Assembly: GCA_900771085.1 (NCBI GenBank)
Contig: CAAGMR010000022.1
Span: forward strand, 1-11,662
Source of the DNA: Clostridia bacterium
Lineage (GTDB): Bacteria > Bacillota > Clostridia > Oscillospirales > Acutalibacteraceae
Length of the DNA: 11,662 bases
Reading direction: 5' to 3'
Under the pieces are notes generated by a model, which ran no database searches, was not told the DNA's origin, and saw only the letters and a program-made list of their open reading frames with translations. This document shows, piece by piece, positions 1 through 6,575 of this stretch; the first letter of the stretch is position 1, and every line of letters starts with the position of its first letter. The position numbers were made by a program, and so were the translations under genes.

Positions 1-366
1 AAACAGAGTGTTTCACGCAATATTAATACCGATATTCTGCTTGAAATAAACATAGGAAATGAGGAGTCAAAATCAGGTATGGAGTACGATGCCGTTCCTG
101 ATACAATGCTTGAAATTGCTGAGCTTCCGGGCTTGAAAATCAGGGGCCTTATGGCTATTCCGCCAATCGAAGATGATGAAATAGTGTTGCGCTCGTTTTT
201 TTCCAAAATGAACCAACTCTTTGTTGACATGAAAGGCAAAAATAGCGATAATATAAGCATTGATATTCTTTCAATGGGTATGTCTGCGGATTATGTTCCT
301 GCAATACTTGAAGGGAGCAATCTCGTAAGAGTGGGTTCATCCCTTTTTGGTGCCCGCATATACTGA
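1..366 (+). CDS. yggS: YggS/ProSC-family PLP-binding homeostasis protein (3' part)
   Basis: This is the C-terminal 121 codons of a YggS (YlmE/PLPBP) protein; the 5' end lies outside the window, and frame 1 is open from base 1 to the TGA at 364-366. Family proteins bind pyridoxal 5'-phosphate on an alanine-racemase-like TIM barrel and buffer the PLP pool; they are not known to catalyse a reaction. Visible family signatures are the strand with GNEESKSG, the RGLMAIPP segment, and the C-terminal run LSMGMSADY...GSNLVRVGSSLFGARIY, which forms the phosphate-binding end of the barrel. The PLP lysine would be upstream of the window. It sits 28 bp before sepF, the order seen in the Bacillus ylm cluster (ylmE-sepF-divIVA). 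Identification is firm; only the extent is limited. Confidence 0.95.
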   Translation, partial: KQSVSRNINTDILLEINIGNEESKSGMEYDAVPDTMLEIAELPGLKIRGLMAIPPIEDDEIVLRSFFSKMNQLFVDMKGKNSDNISIDILSMGMSADYVPAILEGSNLVRVGSSLFGARIY

Positions 367-394
367 TCAACTCAATTATTTGGAGGATAACTAA

Positions 395-865
395 ATGGCA
401 AACTTTATGGATAAAATGAAGGCTCTCACAGGTTTCGAAACTGAAGAAGACGATATGATTGAGGAATTCGACGAGTTCGAAGATGAAATGGAAGATGATT
501 ACCTTCCACCAAGAGCTCCTGCTGCTCCGGCTCCAAAGCCAGCACAGAAGAAGGCAAACAACGTAGTTGACATGCCTTCAAAGACAACTCTTCAGGTCGT
601 TCTTGCAAAGCCTGAACGTTTTGATGATGCCAGCGCTATTGCTGACCATCTCAACGAGAAGAGAACAGTAGTTCTCAACCTTGAAGCTGCCAACAGAGAT
701 GTTGCTCGCAGACTTATCGACTTCCTTTCCGGCGTAGCATATGCAAATGCCGGTCAGCTTAAGAGAGTTGCTAACAGCACATTCATTATCACACCATACA
801 ACGTAAGTGTTACAGGTGATCTCTTAGATGAACTCGAGAACAACGGAATGTTCTTCCAGTCCTAA
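395..865 (+). CDS. sepF: Cell division protein SepF
   Basis: SepF polymerises into arcs at the septum, bundles FtsZ and anchors it to the membrane through an N-terminal amphipathic helix. All the expected parts are visible in this 156-aa protein: a short helix (MANFMDKMKALTGF), a very acidic stretch (about residues 16-36), an Ala/Pro-rich flexible linker (about 38-52), then the compact SepF fold from about residue 64 (LQVVLAKPERFDD) to the end, including the VVLNLE and RLIDFLSG segments that form the dimer core. The start is fixed by GGAGG at 382-386, 8 nt before ATG 395. It follows yggS directly and precedes divIVA, although ylmG and ylmH, which often lie between them, are absent here. Confidence 0.96.
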   Translation: MANFMDKMKALTGFETEEDDMIEEFDEFEDEMEDDYLPPRAPAAPAPKPAQKKANNVVDMPSKTTLQVVLAKPERFDDASAIADHLNEKRTVVLNLEAANRDVARRLIDFLSGVAYANAGQLKRVANSTFIITPYNVSVTGDLLDELENNGMFFQS

Positions 866-887
866 TCAAAATCTGATTAAATCATAC

Positions 888-915
888 TTGGGCACACCGG
901 TTTAGGCGTGCCCAA
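888..915 (+). promoter_or_regulatory. Intercistronic hairpin between sepF and divIVA
   Basis: A perfect 8-bp stem, TTGGGCAC (888-895) with GTGCCCAA (908-915), encloses a 12-nt loop. It is followed by AU-rich sequence (ACTTATATTATTATTTTG) rather than a clean T tract. It could be a weak or attenuating terminator that lowers divIVA read-through, or an mRNA-stabilising or processing hairpin. No convincing separate promoter for divIVA is visible in the 78-bp gap. Confidence 0.55.
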
Positions 916-943
916 ACTTATATTATTATTTTGAGGTGATTAA

Positions 944-1732
944 ATGCTTTCTCCAAAAGAACTTAGAAATCATGCATTCCAGACAGTAGGCAGAAACGCT
1001 TACCGTGCTTCTGACGTAGATGAATTTCTCGCAGAGGTAGTTGAATCATATGAGCAGATGTTCAGAGAAAACGGAGAAATCGTAAAGAAGCTTCAGGCTG
1101 TTGCCGATAAGCTTTCTCAGTACAAGAACGATGAGGAAAACATCAGAAATGCTCTTCTTGAAGCACAGAGAATGAGAGCAAACATTCTTGAGGATGCCAA
1201 TCGCAAGGCTAACGATCGTCTTGTAGCAACAGAAGAGAAGATTAAGGCTGCAAAGGAAACAGTTGACCAGAAGACAGCTGAAATCATTTCTGAAGCTCAG
1301 GCAGAAGCAGATAAGATTCTTGATGAGGCAAAGGCTCAGGCTGACGAAATCGTTTCAAGCGCTGAAAGCCGCTCAAAGAATACTCTTGAGCGTGCACAGA
1401 AACTTTATGATGCCGAAGTCGGTTCAATCAAGGAAGAAGCCAAGAAGGCAGAGGATTACCTCAACAGCATCAAGGCAGAATCAGCAAAGGTTCGCAATGA
1501 ACTTATCGATACCTACAAGAATCAGCTCGAACTCCTCAAGTTCGTTCCTGATTTCAGTGCAGATATTAAAGTTGATGATAAAGATCCTAACGCTGACGAT
1601 ATCAGCATGGTAGAAGCAGTAGAATCAATGTCAGAGGAATTCAAAGATACTTTCTCAAATGATGACAATGACGAACTCTACAAGTCACTCGCTGACCTTG
1701 ATGGCATTGATGAATACCTTCCAGAGGAGTAA
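944..1732 (+). CDS. divIVA: DivIVA-domain septum/pole scaffold protein
   Basis: DivIVA binds negatively curved membrane at the septum and poles and recruits division, cell-wall and morphogenesis partners. The 262-aa product starts with the diagnostic lipid-binding N-domain (LSPKELRNHAFQTVGRNAYRASDVDEFLAEV, about 2-33). A long Ala/Glu/Lys-rich heptad region (about 35-190) follows and should form a parallel coiled coil. The tail is highly acidic (about 205-262) and ends EYLPEE. It is longer than B. subtilis DivIVA (about 164 aa), which is common among Clostridia and Actinobacteria. The start is set by TTGAGGTGAT at 931-940 just before ATG 944. It lies between sepF and lspA, with only 3 bp separating it from the lspA start. 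Confidence 0.95.
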   Translation: MLSPKELRNHAFQTVGRNAYRASDVDEFLAEVVESYEQMFRENGEIVKKLQAVADKLSQYKNDEENIRNALLEAQRMRANILEDANRKANDRLVATEEKIKAAKETVDQKTAEIISEAQAEADKILDEAKAQADEIVSSAESRSKNTLERAQKLYDAEVGSIKEEAKKAEDYLNSIKAESAKVRNELIDTYKNQLELLKFVPDFSADIKVDDKDPNADDISMVEAVESMSEEFKDTFSNDDNDELYKSLADLDGIDEYLPEE

Positions 1733-1735
1733 TAA

Positions 1736-2221
1736 ATGTCAATCTTAAGTATTCTTGGTATCATGGCTTTGCTTGTAGGCGTTGACCAGTTAACCAAATT
1801 ACTTGTTCAATTAAATCTATGGGATGGCAGTCCTTTGACTGTTATCCCACATATTTTACAGTTCCGCTTCATCGAAAACACCGGTGCGGCCTTTTCGATG
1901 TTTAGCGGAAAAACCTTTTTATTGGGACTTTTTACGGGAATTCTTATAGCGGTGGGACTTTATCTGCTGCTTTCCAAGTCGATATCCGGAAAGCTCAACA
2001 ATGTTGCTTTGCTTCTGATAGTTTCAGGGGGAACAGGCAACCTTATTGACAGAGTTGCAAGACATTCTGTGGTTGATTTCATCGAATTCACTTTTGTTGA
2101 TTTCGCGGTATTCAATTTTGCAGATATCTGTGTTACGACAGGTGCGATTCTCCTTATGATATCGATTCTTTTTGGAAAGAACTCCGATTCGGATGACGGA
2201 GGAATCGGTCATGGAAAATGA
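1736..2221 (+). CDS. lspA: Lipoprotein signal peptidase (signal peptidase II)
   Basis: LspA is an integral membrane aspartyl protease that removes the signal peptide from prolipoproteins after diacylglyceryl modification. The 161-aa protein has about four hydrophobic membrane segments (near 3-20, 60-80, 88-104 and 125-147). All family boxes are present: DQLTK at 17-21, ENTGAAFSMF at 47-56, GGTGNLIDR at 98-106, VVDFIEF at 112-118 and FNFADICV at 126-133. The catalytic aspartate pair is inferred to be D114 and D130. GAGGAG within the end of divIVA (1723-1728) serves as ribosome site for ATG 1736. The 3' end overlaps rluD by 11 bp, a pairing seen in many Firmicutes. Confidence 0.97.
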   Translation: MSILSILGIMALLVGVDQLTKLLVQLNLWDGSPLTVIPHILQFRFIENTGAAFSMFSGKTFLLGLFTGILIAVGLYLLLSKSISGKLNNVALLLIVSGGTGNLIDRVARHSVVDFIEFTFVDFAVFNFADICVTTGAILLMISILFGKNSDSDDGGIGHGK

Positions 2222-3143
2222 TATTCTTGAGTTTACAGCTCAAAATGAGCATGCCGGTAAGCGAATAGATGCCTTCGTTTCTGAACAGGAGGAGTCTCTT
2301 ACAAGATCTTCCGTGCAAAAGCTTCTGTCGGAAGGCATGATTTGTGTAAACGACAGAACCATATCAAAATCCTATAAGTTAAAAGCGGGCGACAGGGTGA
2401 CTGTTTCAATTCCGAAACCAAAGGAACTGGAAGCACTTCCTGAGAATATTCCGCTTAACATAGTTTATGAGGATGACGACCTGCTGGTTGTTGACAAGCC
2501 AAAGGGAATGGTTGTTCATCCCGCTCCGGGAAATCCTGACGGAACACTTGTAAATGCTCTGCTTTATCACTGCCAGGGAAGCCTGTCCGGAATAAACGGG
2601 GTAATGAGACCCGGTATTGTTCATCGGATAGATAAAGACACCAGTGGTCTTCTGATTGTCGCAAAAAATGATTTTGCGCATGCAGACCTTGCGACACAGA
2701 TAGCCGAGCACTCTTTTACAAGAGAATACCGCGCAGTGGTTCATGGCAATATTAAGCAGGACACAGGAACGGTGGAAGCACCTATCGGACGCAATCCGAA
2801 AGACAGAAAAAAGATGGCTGTCACATTAAAAAATTCCAAGCCTGCAACCACTCATTACGAAGTCATTGAAAGATATGGCAATTATACTTTCATAAAATGC
2901 CGACTTGAAACCGGCAGAACACATCAGATTAGAGTTCATATGGCGAGCATCGGTCATCCGGTTGCCGGTGACCTGGTGTATGGACCTAAAAATACTCCTA
3001 AAAGTCTTCATGGACAGTGTCTTCATGCCTGTCTTTTAGGATTTGTTCATCCAAGAACAAAACAATACATGGAATTCCAGTCGGAACTTCCTGAATACTT
3101 TCAGAAATTTTTACGTGGAGAGGAAAACAATGGACGCAAGTAA
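2211..3143 (+). CDS. rluD: RluD-family 23S rRNA pseudouridine synthase
   Basis: This family isomerises uridines in large-subunit rRNA to pseudouridine. The 310-aa protein has an N-terminal S4 RNA-binding domain (about 14-68, with LTRSSVQKLLSEG) and then the RluA/RluD catalytic domain, with VVDKPKGMVVHPAPG at 93-107 and the active-site motif GIVHRIDKDTSGLLIVAKN, in which D141 is the expected nucleophile. RTHQIRVHMASIGHPVAGD near 236-254 is also typical. I start it at ATG 2211 because GGAGG lies at 2198-2202, 8 nt upstream, and the product then begins like its homologues; an in-frame ATG at 2172 lacks such support. Its exact rRNA target (RluD versus another RluA-family member) cannot be decided here. 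Its end overlaps the next gene by 14 bp. Confidence 0.92.
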   Translation: MENDILEFTAQNEHAGKRIDAFVSEQEESLTRSSVQKLLSEGMICVNDRTISKSYKLKAGDRVTVSIPKPKELEALPENIPLNIVYEDDDLLVVDKPKGMVVHPAPGNPDGTLVNALLYHCQGSLSGINGVMRPGIVHRIDKDTSGLLIVAKNDFAHADLATQIAEHSFTREYRAVVHGNIKQDTGTVEAPIGRNPKDRKKMAVTLKNSKPATTHYEVIERYGNYTFIKCRLETGRTHQIRVHMASIGHPVAGDLVYGPKNTPKSLHGQCLHACLLGFVHPRTKQYMEFQSELPEYFQKFLRGEENNGRK

Positions 3144-3972
3144 AAAATTACAGCTTCAAAAAGATGCCGCAAAAATCAGAATGGCTGTTGTTGAAGGTAC
3201 ATTCAATGCGAAGTCCGGACATCCGGGCGGATCACTTTCAATCTCAGATATCATGGCATATCTTTACATGAACAAGATTAATGTTGATCCTTCAGATCCT
3301 GATAACGAGAACAGAGACAGATTTGTTCTTTCAAAGGGTCATACTGCACCTGCACTTTATGGTGCACTTGCACTTAAGGGATTTTTCCCGGAAGAAGAAA
3401 TCAAAAACCTCAGAAAGCCTCATGCAATCCTTCAGGGACATCCAAGCATGCGCTATACACCGGGCGTTGACATGAGCACAGGTTCTCTTGGTCAGGGTAT
3501 CTCAGTAGCTGTCGGAATGGCTCTTGGCGCAAAGCACGACGGCAAGGATTTCATGACATATACATTCCTTGGCGACGGTGAAATTGCTGAAGGCCAGGTT
3601 TGGGAAGCAGCTATGTTTGCTGCAGCAAAGGGCCTCGACAATCTCATTGCTGTTGTCGATAACAACAATCTTCAGATTGACGGTACACTTGAGGAAGTAA
3701 ACTCTCCTTATCCAATAGATGAAAAGTTCGCAGCATTTGGCTGGAATGTTATTAACATCAACGGCCATGATTTCGATGAAATCGACGATGCATTTACAAA
3801 GGCATCTGTTAAGAATGGCAAGCCTACCGTTATAGTTGCAAAGACTGTAAAGGGTAAAGGCGTATCATTCATGGAAAACCAGTGCGGATGGCATGGTAAG
3901 GCACCAAATGCCGAACAGTATGAAATTGCAATGAATGAACTCAAGGCTCAGCTTGAGGCATTGGGCGAATAA
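3130..3972 (+). CDS. Transketolase, N-terminal (TPP pyrophosphate-binding) subunit
   Basis: Transketolase moves two-carbon ketol units between sugar phosphates in the non-oxidative pentose phosphate pathway. This 280-aa subunit corresponds to the N-terminal third to half of one-chain transketolases. It carries GHPGGSLS at 30-37, SKGHTAPALY at 68-77, GHPS at 103-106, STGSLGQGIS at 116-125 and the thiamine diphosphate/Mg motif GDGEIAEG (148-155) followed by NNN at 178-180. The start at ATG 3130 has GGAGAGG at 3117-3123, inside the 3' end of rluD; a longer in-frame start at 3043 would embed 29 unlikely residues. It must pair with the product of the next gene, 12 bp away, to form an active enzyme. 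Split transketolases are known in Clostridia and archaea. Confidence 0.95.
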   Translation: MDASKKLQLQKDAAKIRMAVVEGTFNAKSGHPGGSLSISDIMAYLYMNKINVDPSDPDNENRDRFVLSKGHTAPALYGALALKGFFPEEEIKNLRKPHAILQGHPSMRYTPGVDMSTGSLGQGISVAVGMALGAKHDGKDFMTYTFLGDGEIAEGQVWEAAMFAAAKGLDNLIAVVDNNNLQIDGTLEEVNSPYPIDEKFAAFGWNVININGHDFDEIDDAFTKASVKNGKPTVIVAKTVKGKGVSFMENQCGWHGKAPNAEQYEIAMNELKAQLEALGE

Positions 3973-3984
3973 GGGGGAGAAGAA

Positions 3985-4935
3985 ATGTCTGAAGTAATTA
4001 AAAAGGCTACAAGAGTTGGCTATGCTGAAGGTCTTCTTGCTCTTGGCGCAACAGATGAAAACGTAATCGTAATGGATGCCGATCTTGCAGGTGCAACCCA
4101 GACAGTAAAGTTTAAGGAAGCTTATCCTGAAAGATTCTATGACTGCGGTATTGCAGAACAGAATATGATTGGTATCGCTGCAGGCTTAAGCCTTACAGGT
4201 CACACTGTATTTGCAAGCTCATTTGCAATGTTTGCTGCAGGCAGAGCTTTTGAACAGATCAGAAACTCTGTAGGCTATCCTCATCTCAATGTAAAAATTG
4301 CAGCAACACATGCAGGTATCTCAGTAGGTGAAGATGGTGCATCTCACCAGTGCAACGAAGATATCGCTCTTATGAGATCAATTCCGGGCATGGTTATCAT
4401 TAACCCTGCCGATGCTGTTGAAGCAAAGGCAGCTGTTCTTGCGGCAGCAAAATACGAAGGACCGGTTTATCTCAGATTTGGCCGACTTGCAGTTCCTGTT
4501 GTATTTGATGAAGATACATATGAATTTGAATTGGGCAAGGGCAAGGTTTTAGCTGAAGGCGACGATGTTGCCATCATTGCAACAGGCCTTATGGTTAACG
4601 AGGCTCTTATCGCTGCTGAAACATTAAAGGCAGAAGGTATCAGTGCCAGAGTTATTAACATTCATACAATCAAACCTCTTGATGAGGACATTGTTGTGAA
4701 GGCTGCAAAAGAATGCGGCTGTGTCGTAGTTGCTGAAGAGCACAACGTAATCGGCGGTCTTGCATCTGCTGTTTGTGAAACTCTCTCTGAAAAGCTTCCA
4801 ACACCTGTAGAACGCGTTGGTGTAAATGATGAATTCGGTATGTCAGGTCCTGCAGCTGAACTTCTCCACATTTATGGACTTGATGCTGACCACATTGTTG
4901 AAGCTTCAAAGAAGGCAATTGAAAGAAAAGCCTGA
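3985..4935 (+). CDS. Transketolase, C-terminal (pyrimidine-binding) subunit
   Basis: This 316-aa protein supplies the second half of a two-chain transketolase. It has the pyrimidine-binding domain with DADLAG at 31-36 and DCGIAEQNM at 53-61, where E58 is the conserved glutamate that activates thiamine diphosphate. FASSFAMFAAGRAFEQIR follows at about 76-93, and GEDGASHQ at 115-122 provides the substrate-pocket histidine. The C-terminal transketolase domain begins near residue 185. AGGGGGAGA at 3972-3980 overlaps the stop codon region of the partner gene and precedes ATG 3985, favouring balanced co-translation. The gene ends a continuous gene train and is followed by a strong terminator. Confidence 0.95.
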   Translation: MSEVIKKATRVGYAEGLLALGATDENVIVMDADLAGATQTVKFKEAYPERFYDCGIAEQNMIGIAAGLSLTGHTVFASSFAMFAAGRAFEQIRNSVGYPHLNVKIAATHAGISVGEDGASHQCNEDIALMRSIPGMVIINPADAVEAKAAVLAAAKYEGPVYLRFGRLAVPVVFDEDTYEFELGKGKVLAEGDDVAIIATGLMVNEALIAAETLKAEGISARVINIHTIKPLDEDIVVKAAKECGCVVVAEEHNVIGGLASAVCETLSEKLPTPVERVGVNDEFGMSGPAAELLHIYGLDADHIVEASKKAIERKA

Positions 4936-4990
4936 TTTAACTGAAGTTTAAACGTAAAATTGCACAAATTTGATAGTATAACTTGTACAC

Positions 4991-5028
4991 AGAGGCAATT
5001 GTCATATGTTTGACAATTGCCTTTTGTT
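4991..5028 (+). terminator. Rho-independent terminator after the transketolase genes
   Basis: A perfect 11-bp stem GGCAATTGTCA (4994-5004) with TGACAATTGCC (5011-5021) and the 6-nt loop TATGTT is followed by TTTTGTT. Flanking A/T bases can extend the stem. It ends the sepF-to-transketolase train. The 3' arm also supplies a TTGACA box used by the next promoter. Confidence 0.9.
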
Positions 5029-5038
5029 ATTATAGAAT
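5010..5038 (+). promoter_or_regulatory. Predicted sigma-A promoter for the tetR operon
   Basis: A consensus -35 box TTGACA (5010-5015) is separated by 17 nt from TAGAAT (5033-5038), giving a predicted start near 5045. The -35 lies inside the 3' arm of the preceding terminator. The start point coincides with the palindromic operator at 5044-5057. Confidence 0.75.
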
Positions 5039-5043
5039 TTTTA

Positions 5044-5057
5044 TAGAACACGTTCTA
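5044..5057 (+). promoter_or_regulatory. Palindromic operator, probable TetR-family autoregulatory site
   Basis: TAGAAC-AC-GTTCTA is a perfect 6+2+6 inverted repeat overlying the predicted transcription start, 17 bp before the tetR start codon. TetR-family repressors typically bind palindromes of this size at their own promoter. Assignment to this regulator is inference from position. I saw no second copy before the downstream genes of the operon. Confidence 0.7.
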
Positions 5058-5073
5058 AAAAGGGGGTATTTTT

Positions 5074-5607
5074 ATGCCGAAAATTATTAGGGACGTAGAG
5101 GAAATCATTCTTGAAGAAGCTAAGAAAGAATTGCTGGAAAACGGTTACAGGGACCTGACTATCCGTTCTCTTGCAAAAAGAAGTGGTATAGCAGTAGGTA
5201 CAATTTACAACCACTTTGAATCAAAGAATGTCATTGTGGCTAGAGCCATTTTCATAGATTGGGCAAAGACCCTTGAAAAAATGAGTGCTCATGCAAAGGC
5301 TTCAGACGATATCATTGATGTCTGCAGAGACATTTATGACGAGATGGAGGAGTTTATTAAGCTCTACATTAAAGTGTTCGATGAATACAATGACGGGCTT
5401 AGTGACTACAATAAAAACTATGCAATTCAGCATGGTACTTTTATTACACAGATAGCAAAAGTAATAAACGATACTCTTGAGTCTCTCGGCTATAACGAGA
5501 CCGAATTTATGGGCGTTTTCATTGCTGAGTCAATCAACAATGTTGCATCACACCCTGATTATTCGTATGACGATCTGGAATTAATCTTAAAGAAAATCTT
5601 TAAGTAA
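5074..5607 (+). CDS. TetR/AcrR-family transcriptional regulator
   Basis: This 177-aa protein has the classic TetR N-terminal DNA-binding domain: helix 1 from about residue 8, then the helix-turn-helix LTIRSLAKRSGIAVGTIYNHFESKNVI at about 28-54, with the recognition helix around VGTIYNHF. Residues from about 55 onward are a divergent all-helical ligand-binding and dimerisation domain, so the inducer cannot be predicted. AGGGGG at 5061-5066 is 7 nt before ATG 5074. An inverted repeat at the promoter suggests autorepression. The gap to the next gene is 32 bp with no terminator or promoter, so the regulator probably controls the Rossmann-fold and DUF1295 genes as well as itself. Confidence 0.92.
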   Translation: MPKIIRDVEEIILEEAKKELLENGYRDLTIRSLAKRSGIAVGTIYNHFESKNVIVARAIFIDWAKTLEKMSAHAKASDDIIDVCRDIYDEMEEFIKLYIKVFDEYNDGLSDYNKNYAIQHGTFITQIAKVINDTLESLGYNETEFMGVFIAESINNVASHPDYSYDDLELILKKIFK

Positions 5608-5639
5608 ACGTAGATAAATTATGTTTGGAGGTTAAAACA

Positions 5640-6554
5640 ATGAAAGTAGTAATTGCAGGCGCATTTGGCAAACTCGGCAGCGATATCACAAGAGCTTTTG
5701 TCAATGCAGGACACGAGGTTGTAGCTGCTGATATGATCACAAAGCAGCTCGAGGATCTTCCTGAAGGTTCTTATACTGCCGTTAAGATCAATGTTCAGGA
5801 TGTTGAATCACTCAAAGGGGTATGTGATGGTGCAGATGCAGTTGTTACAACAGTAGGTCTTACTACTGCTTCAACAACAGTAAACAACTGGGATATCGAT
5901 TACCAGGGTAATGTAAACCTTCTTGAAGAAGCTAAGGCTGCAGGTGTTAAGAAGTTCGTTTACACATCTGTTATCAATGCTCCGGAAGGCAAGGACTGTC
6001 CTATGGTCTGGGCAAAGTTCCAGTTTGAAGAGTATCTTCGTGCTTCCGGCGTTCCTTACGTTATCCACAGACCAACCGGATATTTCTACGATATTGCTCA
6101 TGTTTTCTGGCCAATGGTTCTTAAGAACAAGGTTAACATCCTCAAGGGCACTCCAAAGGTATGCAACGTAATTGATACTAAGGACTTTGCACGTTTCATT
6201 CTTGAAACAATCAATGAAGAAAACGTTATTTACAACGTTGGTGGTACAGAGACATATACATACCAGGAAATTGCAGCTATGTTCTATGCTGCAAACGGCG
6301 TTGAAGACGGCCCTATCTCTTATGCTCCTGCATGGATGATGGACGTTCTTGCAATGCTTCCAAAGACAAGAAGAGAAGGTAAGAAGGACCTTATGTCTTT
6401 CTCCAAGTTCACAACAGGACGCGACTGCTATGCAGACACAGAAGTTCCGGGCAGAAGCTTTAAGGAATATATCGCTTCCAAGGAATACGCTCCTGTAATT
6501 GAAGCTGAACTTGCAGCCAAAGAGGCTGCTAAGCAGGCAGCAAAGAAAAAGTAA
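5640..6554 (+). CDS. Atypical SDR / NmrA-like NAD(P)-binding protein
   Basis: This 304-aa Rossmann protein opens with a beta strand and the dinucleotide motif GAFGKLG (7-13). D31 at the end of the second strand hints at NAD(H) preference. The TTVGLT segment near 70-75 and FVYTS at 106-110 follow the extended/atypical SDR pattern. The classic YxxxK pair is incomplete: K126 is present in MVWAKF, but the residue four before it is Met, not Tyr. It resembles NmrA-like or NDUFA9/BciA-like atypical SDRs, so the reaction is unknown. The C-terminus is an Ala/Lys-rich tail (about 290-304). GGAGG at 5627-5631 lies 8 nt before ATG 5640; a TTG at 5625 overlaps that site and is rejected. It is co-directional with tetR and lies 21 bp before the DUF1295 gene. 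Confidence 0.85.
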   Translation: MKVVIAGAFGKLGSDITRAFVNAGHEVVAADMITKQLEDLPEGSYTAVKINVQDVESLKGVCDGADAVVTTVGLTTASTTVNNWDIDYQGNVNLLEEAKAAGVKKFVYTSVINAPEGKDCPMVWAKFQFEEYLRASGVPYVIHRPTGYFYDIAHVFWPMVLKNKVNILKGTPKVCNVIDTKDFARFILETINEENVIYNVGGTETYTYQEIAAMFYAANGVEDGPISYAPAWMMDVLAMLPKTRREGKKDLMSFSKFTTGRDCYADTEVPGRSFKEYIASKEYAPVIEAELAAKEAAKQAAKKK

Positions 6555-6575
6555 TTAACTGAAAGGGGTAGTAAT

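Noticed and set aside
2172..2210. Upstream in-frame start for rluD
   Set aside because: It has no suitable Shine-Dalgarno site; GGAGG at 2198-2202 fits ATG 2211 and the family N-terminus.
3043..3129. Upstream in-frame start for the N-terminal transketolase subunit
   Set aside because: It would add 29 residues that are rluD coding sequence read out of frame; GGAGAGG at 3117-3123 supports ATG 3130.
4960..4979. Possible promoter TTGCAC/TAGTAT after the transketolase genes
   Set aside because: Spacing is far too short (8 nt) and a terminator follows directly.
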